Source: Cricetomys ansorgei (lineage: Eukaryota > Chordata > Mammalia > Rodentia > Nesomyidae). From it: 64,000 nucleotides of DNA. Position 1 is the first letter of the stretch; every line of letters begins with the position of its first letter. Positions 10,823 through 21,334 of this stretch are shown piece by piece. The DNA lies in contig JAMJFZ010000818.1 of the NCBI GenBank assembly GCA_026225945.1, forward strand, positions 2,585,501 through 2,649,500. Direction: 5' to 3'. The translations under genes and the position numbers were made by a program. Under the pieces are notes generated by a model that was given only the letters and a program-made list of their open reading frames with translations, was not told where the DNA came from and made no database searches.

Positions 10823-10965
10823 CTAGACAGTCTTACTCTAGATAGCCCTGGCTGTCCTGGAACTTACTTTGTAGACCAGGCTATCCTTGAACTCACAGAT
10901 CTGCCTGTCTCTGGCTCCCCAGTGCTGAGATTAAAGGCGTGTGCCATCACACAGGATTCTGTCCT
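10823..10965 (-). repeat. B1 SINE
   Basis: Antisense B1: TAGCCCTGGCTGTCCTGGAA, TAGACCAGGCTATCCTTGAA, CACAGATCTGCCTGTCTCTG, GTGCTGAGATTAAAGGCGTG. A C-rich (CCCCTAC)n segment lies just upstream. Confidence 0.85.
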
Positions 10966-11689
10966 TTCCTCTTTCGAGGATCTGTGCTGCGATTGGGTCC
11001 ACTTAGCTGGTCTAGAATGGTCTCCCCCATGAGGAGGGTCTTAACTGCATCACAAAGTCCATGCTTTGGGTACGGCAATTCGACCTAGTCACAGGGGCCG
11101 AGGATGGCTATGTGTATCTTTGAATGAACCAATATTTTACCCCCCACAGGGTGTTAGTTGTCCCATCCCTTTAAAAGAGAAATGGCCATGACCTGTAATA
11201 CCCTGCATCTTCCAAATCATGGGACATATAGCTGTCCCTTGGGGCTTCTGAAACCTCCCTTTTTAAAATCCGTTGTGTTTATTTTACTCGTTTATTTTGT
11301 GAATGTCAGTTTGTGCGATACCTCTGCATGTCCAGAAGACATCGTCTCACAGCCCCCCCCCCCCCAATGCTCCGGCTCTTACACCCCATCTGCCCATGCT
11401 TCTTCCAGGCTGACTGGACCTCCATCTTTACCACAGAGGTTTTGCTCTCTTCTCTACACCTGTGTATGAGGAAAGACTACGACGGAACAATCCACTCTGT
11501 GTCTCACGAGAGGTAGTCTGTTCAAACACGCCGGTGCTGTCATACATGAATACAAATAACCATCCCTGCGGAAGGTTCACATTAATTCTCCAAAGGTCAG
11601 TTCAATGTCATAGACCAGGGGGTGCTTTGGAAATTACCCCAAACTTTCTCAGCACAGAATGATAAGCCTGAAAGAGGGCGCTCGGCAGA
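10966..11689. other. single-copy stretch with a C13 run
   Basis: No gene recognised. A run of 13 C lies at 11353-11365. Confidence 0.45.
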
Positions 11690-11795
11690 GTCTGGGACTT
11701 CCCTCTCATTTTTTCAAATGTCCAGAGAGAGCAACAGAATTGCCCAAGGTCACAGAGCAGGTGGCTATCAAATGGGAAATGAGAACTCAAGCTCT
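11690..11795 (-). repeat. MIR-like SINE fragment
   Basis: ATTGCCCAAGGTCACAGAGC followed by a degenerate AGGTGGCTATCAAATGGG matches the antisense MIR core. Confidence 0.5.
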
Positions 11796-12639
11796 CAATA
11801 TCAGGGCTTCTACTGCTTGTCCTCATTGGTCCCTACTCTCCTGTCCTCAGCCACTTCTCACCCTACCCTGTCTCTCTTTAGCTCTGACTCCTCCAGGTCT
11901 CAAGAGCCAACCTGAACTCGTTCATCTCCAGGGTTACAGAGGTTCGGTTCACTGCTAGTACCTGGCCGCTGGCTGCTGGAAGGATCCGCACCTGAGGACT
12001 CTGCCTTGTGCAGACAAATGCAGGAGATGCCCTCTGGAGTTTCAAGTCTTCTTGGAGTCTCATGACTCTCCAGGCAAATTTCCCTCCTCATTCTCTTTCA
12101 TGAGTGGGACAGAAGGGAGGAGACAGGCACACACAGAGCTTTCTCTGGTTGCTCAACCAAAGCCGTCACAATGATTGTGTTTGTTCATGCCTGGGGCCTT
12201 GGGGCCCTAGTTGTCTTCCTGTAATTTTTTTGAGTGGCACTCATGAACTCCAGGCCTTTCCTGCTTGCCAGTGTAGCTGCCTCCACCCCTGTACCCGTCT
12301 CCCCTTGCCTGCTGAGCTATACTGGATTCTGAGGCCCTGGGAAGACCCTGTTGTTGCGGTGGCTTTGCAAAGCAGCCTCGCCTTGTTTGGATCTCTGTAC
12401 TTTGTCACCTTGGAAGCATCTAAAGCCCGGTAGGAGGAGCCCTATCACCTCCCAGGTCACCTCCTGCCTCAGGATCCTGGCAGTGGTGGCTGTCACTTCC
12501 TATCCAGGACTGGTTCCTGCTTGAAAAGAGGCAACCTCATGGCTGTGTCGTGGATGTGCCATAAGTGCCCACGGACAGGTAGAGAGACCGAGTCATGGGA
12601 AAATAACCCAACATGGGTCCCATTCTCCTATGCTTATTA
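11796..12639. other. single-copy non-coding stretch
   Basis: No gene or confident repeat recognised. The open frame at 12104-12433 (109 codons, plus) has no domain or splice support. Confidence 0.45.
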
Positions 12640-12815
12640 CTAGCTTCTACCCATTGCCCTAAACCAGATACTTTGCACGGGTTAGCTGGTTTGATCCTGT
12701 TCGTGGTCTGACCAGGTAAATACTTTCATTTCCCCTACTACAGAGACACGGATACAACGGGGTGGGATAGATTCCCTCAAAGACACATAGCACACAGGTG
12801 GCCAAGCTCCATGGT
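12640..12815 (-). repeat. MIR-like SINE
   Basis: The antisense MIR order is visible: a degenerate CAGATACTTTGCACGGGTTA end, then TTTCATTTCCCCTACTACAG, AGACACATAGCACACAGGTG and CCAAGCTCC. Confidence 0.5.
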
Positions 12816-13069
12816 ATCTGGACAACAGCCATGGCCTGCCACCCTCCAGACGCCATCGATTCCAAGAATGTGTTAGGAACCTGCACGTCTTGCCTCAGTG
12901 ATGCTCCAGGGCAAAGTTTCTGAATGTGGGAGCAGGTGTGGGGGCAGGAGAAGAGTAGATGGCCGTGACATTAGATCACAGCTGAATTGTGTCTCTTTGC
13001 CGTTCCAACTGACTTTTCTGGGTACTGACTTTAGCGCGATGCTAATACAGGTCTCTGTTGACTTATCAT

Positions 13070-13212
13070 CTGTTATCAATCATCTGTCTATCCCCAGCTC
13101 TCATTTATCATCAACGGGTTATCTATATGTCATCTATCTATCTATCTACCTATCTATCATCTATCTATCTATCATCTATCTATCATCATCTATCTATCTA
13201 TTTATTCACCTA
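13070..13212. repeat. (TATC)n-type microsatellite with ATC interruptions
   Basis: Variant TATC/CATC units, densest at 13127-13203. It directly precedes an antisense B1-like monomer, whose tail may have seeded it. Confidence 0.9.
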
Positions 13213-13335
13213 TATATTTTTGAGACAGAATCTCATGTAGCTCAGGCTGGTTTCGAACTCACTCTGTAGCAGAGGCTGGCCCTGAACTAATTCTCCCACC
13301 ACCCCTCCCAAGTCTACCACCATACCCCGCCAATG
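13213..13335 (-). repeat. degenerate B1-type SINE
   Basis: TTTTTGAGACAGAATCTCAT, GTAGCTCAGGCTGGTTTCGA and ACTCACTCTGTAGC are antisense B1 landmarks; the rest is diverged. Confidence 0.65.
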
Positions 13336-14123
13336 GTGGTAGCTCTTTACCCATCTTTTCCTTCCCCCACTTAACCTTTCGACACTTACTTCTCTTAATC
13401 ACAAAGAGAGAGAAGCATCAGACCCTACCTCTGGTGACAGTTGTCAACTAGAATTTACCAATCACATTTTTTTATTGATTTATTTCTATTCAGACTAAAG
13501 GATGCTGGAACTCTGGTTACCGAGACAATGCAAGGCTTGCCACAGCCCTTACGTAAGTGTATTGATGGTATGCGTTATTGAGAGCGCTGTGAGGACTGAC
13601 AGTGTAGGCAGTGTATGAATGTTGCAGAAGCCGTGAAGGTAAAGCAAGGTAAAGCAGTGAAGAGGGGTTTGGGGAGGGGGGTGGTATCAATTCATATGAC
13701 ACACAGAGGGATAGAGGATGGTCATCTGGGAGGGAAGGGGGTGGTCCTCTGATTTCCATGGAGGCATCACATGGGTAAGTTATCTAGCTTTCTGTCCCTG
13801 TGATAAAAATTCATGAGGCTATCAACTTATGAAGAGAAATGATTTATACTTGTCAGCAGTCTTAGAACTTTCCATTTTGTGTGATTAGCTCCATTCCTTC
13901 TGAGCCTGGGGGAGTATTCTGTAAGGAATCCGGTTACTTCATAGCTGAGAAGCAAACAAGGAAGAAGGGGCCGATGTCTCATTGTCCTCTTCATTGACCT
14001 AATGACCTTCAGACCTTCCATGAGATTGTACATTTAAAGCCACCAGCACTTCTCAACGTCACCACGCTGGGGACTGAGCCTCATGCCATGTGGTCTTTAT
14101 GGGACATTTGAGATCTGAACCAT
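13336..14123. other. single-copy non-coding stretch
   Basis: No gene or confident repeat recognised. Confidence 0.45.
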
Positions 14124-14200
14124 GGGGCTGGGGATTGAACTAATGGCGGAGCACTTGCCTAGCTTGCCCAAGGTCAACGATGCTCCAAACTTATAGCCCC
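14124..14200 (+). repeat. ID-like SINE fragment
   Basis: GGGGCTGGGGATTGAACTAA followed by GGAGCACTTGCCTAGC resembles the tRNA-Ala-derived ID/B4 head. Confidence 0.6.
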
Positions 14201-14219
14201 AACATTCCAACCCCCTTCC

Positions 14220-14293
14220 CCAAAGATTCACCTCCATCACCCACGCTCGCCATCACCACTGCCATCGCTGCCAGCACCATCATCACCATCGTG
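14220..14293. repeat. degenerate CAY triplet repeat
   Basis: Runs of CACC, CATCACC and CACCATCATCACC, similar in kind to the 2158-2357 block but shorter. Confidence 0.65.
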
Positions 14294-14499
14294 GGATGAG
14301 CTTGAAAGGACCAACCTACTTTAACTGGTAGATGTCCTTGACTGGCTGGGTGATGGACCTATCTCAGAGATGGAGTAAAGCATCATTGAGGAAGAAAAGG
14401 ATGAAGGATGAGGGAGACCTGTTTTGTACAGCCCTGAGTGTAACCCTGGGGGTAGGGTTTCTGAGAAGGAACAAGAATGTGAGCCAATGAGATAGCTTG

Positions 14500-14657
14500 C
14501 CTAGAGAGACCCCAACCAACCAGTGATGAGATAGATGCCAGCCTAGAGAGACCCCAACCAACCAGTGATGAGATTAGATAGTCGGCCTAGAGAGACCCCA
14601 ACCAACCAGTGATGAGATTAGATAGTCGGCCTAGAGAGACCCCAACCAACCAGTGAC
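14500..14657. repeat. minisatellite, 42-44 bp unit, about 3.6 copies
   Basis: Units start at 14500, 14542, 14586 and 14630 with the shared head CCTAGAGAGACCCCAACCAA, followed by CCAGTGATGAGAT. Units 2 and 3 are 44 bases, unit 1 is 42, and unit 4 is truncated. A partial CAATGAGATAGC just before unit 1 looks like a decayed unit end. Confidence 0.92.
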
Positions 14658-14729
14658 AGCTGGTAAAAGTAGTTTAGACTGGCAACAATTGTGAGTCTCA
14701 ATTGTAGTCACCTACAGTGTTTAATTGCA

Positions 14730-14752
14730 AAAATAAAATAAAATAAAATAAA
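14730..14752. repeat. (AAATA)n short repeat
   Basis: About four AAATA pentamers. Confidence 0.85.
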
Positions 14753-14754
14753 CA

Positions 14755-14885
14755 CAGTTGTCCTTTGAGTCAGGTGCCATGATTGTTTCCATTATGCAAA
14801 TCAGGAAACAGAGGCACAGAGAAATACATCCCTCACTGTCACAGACACAGTAACTGGAAATAAATAGCAGAATGGGTTTAATCCC
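14755..14885 (-). repeat. MIR-like SINE
   Basis: The antisense MIR core is visible as GATTGTTTCCATTATGCAAA, CAGGAAACAGAGGCACAGAG, then a degenerate AGTAACTGGAAATAAATAGC. Confidence 0.6.
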
Positions 14886-16134
14886 TTCCGGAATGGCGTT
14901 GGGGAAATGTGTCACCCTCGCCGTACAATATTTTAGGTAAATTTTCTTTATTTCCAGTTAGAACCAAAGGATTCGTTCCCTTCCTTTCGTAGCAGCGGGG
15001 GGTGAGAACCTCATCTTTTATGAGGCTCAGGGCAGCTGTTCTCTCCCTACCCAGCTGTCTCTCCCTGAAACAGGATAGGGTAAGAATTCAGAACTTTCGG
15101 ATACCACGGAGAGGGCCCTGGAGTTAGAGGTCTGCATTTGAGGCTCAGATCATCCATCATGCTCTGTCTGGGTAACCCTAGCAACCAGCTTCAGACTCAC
15201 TGCCTTGATTCTCCCCTGTGCATGGAGGCAGGCTCCCCAGCACTGCTTGGTTGCTAGGGTCATGGTGAAGAGCAGTCAGTCTGTCTACGTGTGGGAAATG
15301 GTCTCCTACGGTTCATTCCCACCCTATGTATCTGTGGCAAGTATACAGTCATTCCTAGGGGTGTTTGGGTACTGAACTCAACAGGTGACTAGCGCGGTCC
15401 AGAGACACCCGGCCTTGTTTCCCATATCCCGGGATCAACTGCCTTTGATTCAAGCCAGCCGGTAGAATCTGGATCTAGGTAGGGTCTGATCGAAGCTCAT
15501 GGAGATGAACCACACGGGGCTCCTCCCGCCAGGCCCACTCAGTGAACGTCTTTCTTCTGGGCCCAAGTCTTCTTTTTGATATCAAAGGATGAGGCACATC
15601 AGACAAAAGACTCTTCCTCTGCAGCACACAGGTCAACAGGGAAAATGCTGTCTGCAGGAGTCTCTTGGATGAGAAGTGTGAGCCTCAGGCGTCACTTGCC
15701 TATCCTCAGATTCAGTTCTCGGTGGCTTTACACAGCTCTGCACTCTCCGGAGGCCCACCAGTGGCAACACATTTCTGTGCTGCCTCAGTCTCCCTCCCTG
15801 CTCTCCTGCTGTGTCGCTCGCACCTACAAAGTAATGACATCTAAGCTTGGGTATCATTCTTGGGTTCTGGCGAACCCAAGTTTAAATTTGATGCTAAGTC
15901 TAGAATTCCGAAGAGTGTTTATTCTTTGTCACGGGCCATGTTTTGCAGGGCATGCTAACGTGTGTCTGCACGTACAACGCTACACAGTGTCTGGCACACA
16001 ACAGGGCTCAGTGGGCAGTTGTGGATGTGTGAGTGCAATTTGCAATTCTATTATTGCAAAAAAAAAAAAAAGGTAAAAACTTCAGCAAGGTGGGGTGGGA
16101 GCCGTCATTGAAATCTGTTACCTAGCCATGATCC
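14886..16134. other. single-copy non-coding stretch
   Basis: The plus-strand open frame 15576-16076 (166 codons) ends in an A13 run and shows no domain; I do not call it a gene. No repeat family recognised. Confidence 0.45.
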
Positions 16135-16406
16135 GTGCATCTATCCATCTGCGCATCAGTGATCAAGCGAGTTAGCTATAATCTATCCATATGCCTATAT
16201 AAGTATCATCTATGTATCTATCTTTCATCTACTTAGCTTTTGTCTCTCATTTATGTATCTATCATCTATCTATCTATCTATCATCTATCTATCTATCTAT
16301 CATCTATCTATCTATCATCTATCTATCTACTATCTATCTATCTATCATCTATCTATCATCTATCAGCTATCTATCTATCTATCATCTATCATCTATCTAT
16401 CATCTG

Positions 16407-16463
<57 letters not shown>

Positions 16464-16480
16464 TTCCCTCTATATGTTTT
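16135..16480. repeat. long (TATC)n microsatellite
   Basis: About 345 bases of TATC units broken by ATC triplets. The purest part is 16406-16460, about 14 uninterrupted units. Long Ser/Ile/Tyr/Leu frames in all three plus frames are artefacts. Confidence 0.95.
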
Positions 16481-16559
16481 CTATCTTTCTATGTAGCACA
16501 TGACACATTAGCTTTGTTTTAGGGACCTAAGTAGAATGCCTAACAATTACAGAGCAAGA

Positions 16560-16660
16560 CGCCGTCTCTGTGGTTGTTATACTGGCTCTGTCACACGTTA
16601 ATGGTCTCCACGCCTCAGCTTCATTGCCTGTGAAACAGACAGGACAGGATTGGACACTGA
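16560..16660 (+). repeat. MIR-like SINE fragment
   Basis: ACTGGCTCTGTCACACGTTA and CCTCAGCTTCATTGCCTGTG, followed by an A-rich AAACAGACAGGAC, resemble the sense MIR core. Confidence 0.45.
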
Positions 16661-16914
16661 CATCAAGGGTCAGCTCTCTGTGAAATACTTGATAAGGCAG
16701 CAAATCAACCCTACGACGTTATTCTTATCATTGATTACCATCACACTGATGGGGACTGGACCCAGGGCTTTGTGCACAACTAGGCCCCAACTTGATGAAA
16801 TGGTTAGATTGTTGTTGTTGTGGTTGCTGGGTTTTTTGTTTTGTTTTGTGTTTTTTTGCAATGGTAGAAATGGTAAGAAGGATATTCTAGAAACACTTAG
16901 GTCTGGGTTCAAAA

Positions 16915-16915
16915 G

Positions 16916-16946
<31 letters not shown>

Positions 16947-16960
16947 CGCGTGTGCACGCG
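16915..16960. repeat. (GT)n microsatellite
   Basis: GT run with a few T and GC variants, ending in an alternating GCGCGTGTGCACGCG segment. Confidence 0.9.
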
Positions 16961-18340
16961 ACTGTGGGTATTCCATAGAATATTCTTAGTATTTATTTAC
17001 TGTTAATTTCATGGGTAATAATTCCTTAGCCATCCACAACGAGATGAGCATGGACCACTCTAGATGTGGCGGGGGCTTCTTTTCACACAGTAAGGATGGC
17101 AGATGGTGCCATCTAGAAAGTGTGGCTGGTGACTGGGAAAAGACCTCTCCTCTGGGAAGATGGAAATCCACCCATCATTTCCAAATCATATCCGAAAAGT
17201 GATCTCTCTCTCTGACCACAGGATGGGCACATGCTGGGAAGCGAATCCCCAGGATTGAAGGGAGGAAACGAGGCTCCCCAGGCCTGAAAGGTGAAACCAT
17301 AGGCTTGTCACACGTGGCTCAGCCCAATTAGTGATGACGAAAATGGTACCTTTGAAGGACAGGGCTCGTTTACCCTCAGCCAAATCTCAGACCAGAAGCT
17401 AGAGAGCGGCACACTGCCATCAGCCCCCGGTCTTTCCCATGTTGTCACCGTGCTGAGACACAGGTAGGTTTCCTTTTAGCTCAGACGCAGGCCAGAGGTG
17501 ACCATGCTCATCATGGGATGACAGATGACCACATTCGTATATGTAGGCGGGCACCTATCCAAGGTCATGTCTCTGCATGGAGACACAGGATCCTGTGTGT
17601 TGAGTGTGTTGCGCTGCATGTTGTACGTGTGATGGATTCTGTAGCATGTCCTATGTGTGCTGCAGACAGTGTCTCTACTGTGTGTGTTGTATACACGGGA
17701 GAGGTGCATGTTATGAATATTGTTTTGCAGTTGTGTGCTGCTGCTAGGGTGGCTCACCAAGGAAGAGACAGGAGGCATATTTCACAATTGCAAACCCTCT
17801 CTCAGCAGAGGGAACCCCCAGCATGGCAAGTGCTATTCTGGACAGTGGAACTCCGAGCATCTGAGCTCAGGTGTTTTATTGACTCAGGACTCCTCGGGTG
17901 TTCTACTGAGAGCATGTGCAGATCATGCGCAATCAAACATCCCTCCCCACAGAAACCCAACAGCTGCAGACAACACAAAACGCCAAGACCTAGGCAGCCC
18001 CTCACCCAACAGTGCACAAAACAATTATTTTATACATAACTAAAAATAGACTTCTGCAGCATGGTGTATTGTTTGTGTAGTATTGCATAGATTCTATTTT
18101 ATTATCATATTGCATGTATTATGTTGCGTATTATGTGGAAGGTGTTGCGTGTATCCTACTGTGGGTACTTTGTACATTACATTGCATGCAATGCACTGTA
18201 TGTGTCATGCGTATTGCAGGTGTGTATAGACGTGTTACCCTCTTCCTCATCCCTACTCTGACCTCTCTCCCATACTCATATGAAAATATTCACTTTCATA
18301 TATAGACCTGGAATATACCGGTAAGCCTTTCTCCTCTAAA

Positions 18341-18343
<3 letters not shown>
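16961..18343. other. single-copy stretch with GT-like degenerate segments
   Basis: No gene supported; the 173-codon open frame at 17518-18039 has no domain. About 17590-17735 and 18061-18235 are rich in similar GTGT/ATTGCATG words and look like two decayed parts of one GT-rich low-complexity tract, separated by about 320 ordinary bases. Confidence 0.4.

Positions 18344-18387
<44 letters not shown>
18344..18387. repeat. (GT)22 microsatellite
   Basis: Uninterrupted GT dinucleotides. Confidence 0.97.
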
Positions 18388-18389
<2 letters not shown>

Positions 18390-18938
18390 TTAATTTAGAT
18401 GACAGTTGCCGATGTATAAATTCCATTCTGCTCATGTTTTCACCCAAGGACTTGAAACCTCTCCCTGCAGTGGTAATGGATGTGCTCATACACATTCATC
18501 TATACTCTGGTTATTTGTTCCCAGCTTATGACACGGCATGCACTCCGGGGCACTTGGCGTGGCATCCCCTAAGGATGGCTACCCCCAGCGTCGCTCCAGC
18601 ACACCAAGACTGGTGCAAATCTTCCCTGTGTGGATGTTTTGAGTCCTAAGATCCATCTCCCTGAGAGTCAACTCCAGTCAAATGGAAACAAAGCTGTCAA
18701 AGTCACTCTGAGGGAATTCTGTCTGGTCCTTCAGCCTGTGTACATATTTATCTGTATTATGTAAAGTGGACTTTGGATGAGAAAAGAAGTCTCTGAGGAC
18801 CCTCTGCATATGAAGACCTTGTCTCTCCTTTACAGGCCAGCTGTGTTTATCAAACAAATGAAAGGGAAGCTAGCCAAAGTATGGTAGTCCACTGTGCAAA
18901 TATTTGGAAACAGTCAGGTGTTCGGCAGCTTGTCTACC
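18388..18938. other. single-copy non-coding stretch
   Basis: No gene or repeat family recognised. Confidence 0.45.
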
Positions 18939-18988
18939 CTAGGCTGGTCTTCTACAGTGAGATCTAGGCTGGTCTTCTACAGTGAGAT
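18939..18988. repeat. perfect 25-bp tandem duplication
   Basis: Two identical 25-base units (head CTAGGCTGGTCTTCTACAGT) at 18939-18963 and 18964-18988. Confidence 0.95.
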
Positions 18989-19104
18989 CTTGGGTCATCT
19001 GTGTTCTCATAACTCTTAAGGAGTCTCTTCTCAGAGAGACAGAACAGAGGCCTGCTCCGAGGATCCTGCTCTCAATTTCATCCAACCCAGGGTTGGCTTC
19101 TATT

Positions 19105-19170
19105 TTTTCTATCTGTCTGTCTGTCATCTATCTATTGTCTATCAATTTACCTCTTATTGTCTACTATTCC
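19105..19170. repeat. short (CTGT)/(TATC) tract
   Basis: TCTATCTGTCTGTCTGTC followed by degenerate CTAT words. Confidence 0.8.
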
Positions 19171-19479
19171 TTCCTGATTCTCTCCCTCCCTCCTTCTCCA
19201 TCTCTCTTACTCCTTCTTTCACCACGTTTCATCTCTTCATCCCTCGACCTATCTGTTCATTTAAGGGCCATGGGTGCCCTGTGTTATGTGGTTAATGAAA
19301 ACGCTGACTCTGAACCCCGGACCACTTGCTTCAGACACAAGTGGGTCATGTGACTAGCTGCTGGCCTCAGGCAACTCCCTTACTAGCACTGAGTTCCCTT
19401 ACAATCGCATTACAACAGGAAAGCGTAGTTCTGACTGCTCAGGTCGTTGTAAAGATCAAATGTGATTGTGTGTAATTTA
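19171..19479. other. pyrimidine-rich, then single-copy stretch
   Basis: C/T-rich to about 19250, then ordinary sequence. No gene seen. Confidence 0.45.
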
Positions 19480-19640
19480 TAAGCTGGGCCTGGTGACAGG
19501 AGCCCATAATCCCCGCTACTAGAAAGGCCCAAGCAGGAAGATCTGAAGTTCAAGGCTAGTGGGAGCTACAGAGTAAGACCCTAGGGGATGTATGCAAGTG
19601 ATAGAGTGCTTGCCTTAAGTGGACCATGGTTCAGTCCCTA
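19480..19640 (+). repeat. B1-ID composite SINE
   Basis: A B1-like part (GCTGGGCCTGGTGACAGG, GAAGTTCAAGGCTAGTGGGA) is followed by an ID-like part (GATAGAGTGCTTGCCTTAAG, TTCAGTCCCTAGTTCC) and an A-rich CAAAACC tail. Confidence 0.65.
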
Positions 19641-20105
19641 GTTCCACAAACAAAACCAAAACAAAGCAAAATGCAAACAGCGACAACAAACCCCAAAGAA
19701 TTAATTGAGCTCAGGTTTCTTTACCAGGAACCCGCCCACAAGGGCCATGATCAAACCCAGCCTGAGGAGGTGGCAGCTGGGTAACCACTGGGAAGGAACA
19801 CTGGCACCTGGGCCATGGTCTCCACATCAACACGTGTGTGAGGGTGTGCCCTCACCCCCAGGAGGAAGTTCTACAAGGCACCAATGCCTCCAAGCTGACC
19901 ATAGCTGTGCAGCTGGCCAGTGATGGGCATCACCTGGAACAGCCTCAGGAGGAGAGCAAGAATGGGAATGCTCCTGGAGCTCAGCTCTGGGTCCCTGGAA
20001 TAGGCCTCAACCCCCAAGAAACATGGAAACTTCCAGAATTGGATAGAATCCTCAAACCTCTGGGCACAGCTGGAAGGAGCTTTAAAATACCACACAGTGT
20101 CTTTT
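19641..20105. other. single-copy non-coding stretch
   Basis: No gene or repeat family recognised after the A-rich tail to about 19700. Confidence 0.45.
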
Positions 20106-20445
20106 GAATACACATACACAAACACACACACACACACATACACACACAGACACACACATATACATACACACACAGACACACACAGACACACAAACATATA
20201 CATATACACAGACACACACACACACACATACATACACACACAGACACACACATATACATACACACACAGACACACACAGACACACAAACATATACATATA
20301 CACAGACACACACACACACACATACATACACACACAGACACACACATGTACATACACACACAGACACACAAACACATACATATATACACACACATACACA
20401 AACACATACACGCACACACACACACTCACACAGACACACACACAC
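20106..20445. repeat. (CA)n array with a 94-bp higher-order period
   Basis: CA dinucleotides with G and T variants. The landmark CATATACATAC or its variant CATGTACATAC recurs at 20157, 20251 and 20345, and CAAACATATACATATACACA at 20191 and 20285, so the spacing is exactly 94 bases. The long Thr/His and Cys/Val frames on the two strands are products of this array. Confidence 0.95.
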
Positions 20446-21117
20446 CAGTAAGTTTTAGTAGTTGTTTTTCAGGGAAAAGGAATTTACAAATCTTCCACAT
20501 GAATCTGTGTAGACATTAGACACTACGGCTGAGTGGTGGGAAAATGATAATATGCGGTTTCAGGACTAGGTCATAAAAGACAAAAACAGCATTTGCCACA
20601 CCGGGCTCCCAGGGAGAAGTCCAGCTACTGGCAGGCCTCCATCTTGGCAAGGCCCCTGCTCATCTTGGCTGCCAATGGGACCTGCTGAACCAGGTTCCGA
20701 CCATCCCGGCCAGGTACAGGAGCGCAGAGGTGCCTTCTCTATCCCTGGCGTACGCAGCGGCCCGCCTGACTCTGGCAGAACAGACTTCGGCCACCTTTCT
20801 CTGGGCTGTGATCAGGGACTCACAGAATATGTGAGTGTGGACAAAACAGAAATGCACGCAGACTGGCTTTATGCTTCCGAGTGTGAAAGCGAATAAGACG
20901 GGATAAAAGTCGGCTGCCTTGAACTATTCTTCTTATCCTTTAACAGTCAACTATTATATCCGAGAAAACATTCTACAGTTGACGGGAACAACACACATTA
21001 AAGGCCCGCCACACCTCACACCCCACTAAGCACTTTACAAGGTGTCCACAGGCCCCTTGGAGCAGGACTGGGTGGCGGGGGTTATTTTATGCAGATTTGA
21101 TTCAATTAATTACTTAA
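20446..21117. other. single-copy non-coding stretch
   Basis: GC-richer at 20600-20800, AT-richer after 20900. No gene or repeat family recognised. Confidence 0.4.
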
Positions 21118-21334
21118 TCTATTTTGAGACAGTCTTAGGAAGTCCAGGCTGGCCTAGAACTGCCTAGGTAGCCGAGGATAACTTTGAACTTCTTGGACTC
21201 CTGTCTCCACCTCCCAAGTGCCGGAGTGACAGACACAGGCCACCCCATCCGGTTTCTGCGGTGCTGGGGTTTGAACCCAGTGTTTCGGGCATGCTAGGCA
21301 CACACTCTACCAACTGAGCTACATCCATCCCCGG
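21118..21334 (-). repeat. B4 SINE
   Basis: Antisense B1 part (TTTTGAGACAGTCTTAGGAA, CCAGGCTGGCCTAGAACTGC, CACCTCCCAAGTGCCGGAGT) is followed by the antisense ID head (GTGCTGGGGTTTGAACCCAG, CTACCAACTGAGCTACATCC). Confidence 0.85.

Noticed and set aside
14500..14657. Repeat-spacer pattern resembling a small CRISPR array
   Set aside because: No distinct spacers; the whole 44-bp unit repeats, and the genome is mammalian.
15576..16076. 166-codon plus-strand open frame ending in a Lys run
   Set aside because: No recognisable family, no exon boundaries; the Lys run is an A13 homopolymer.
17518..18039. 173-codon plus-strand open frame
   Set aside because: Cys/Val-rich from a GT-like degenerate tract; no domain.
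19871..20519. Cys/Val and Thr/His long frames on both strands
   Set aside because: Direct translation of the CA array.
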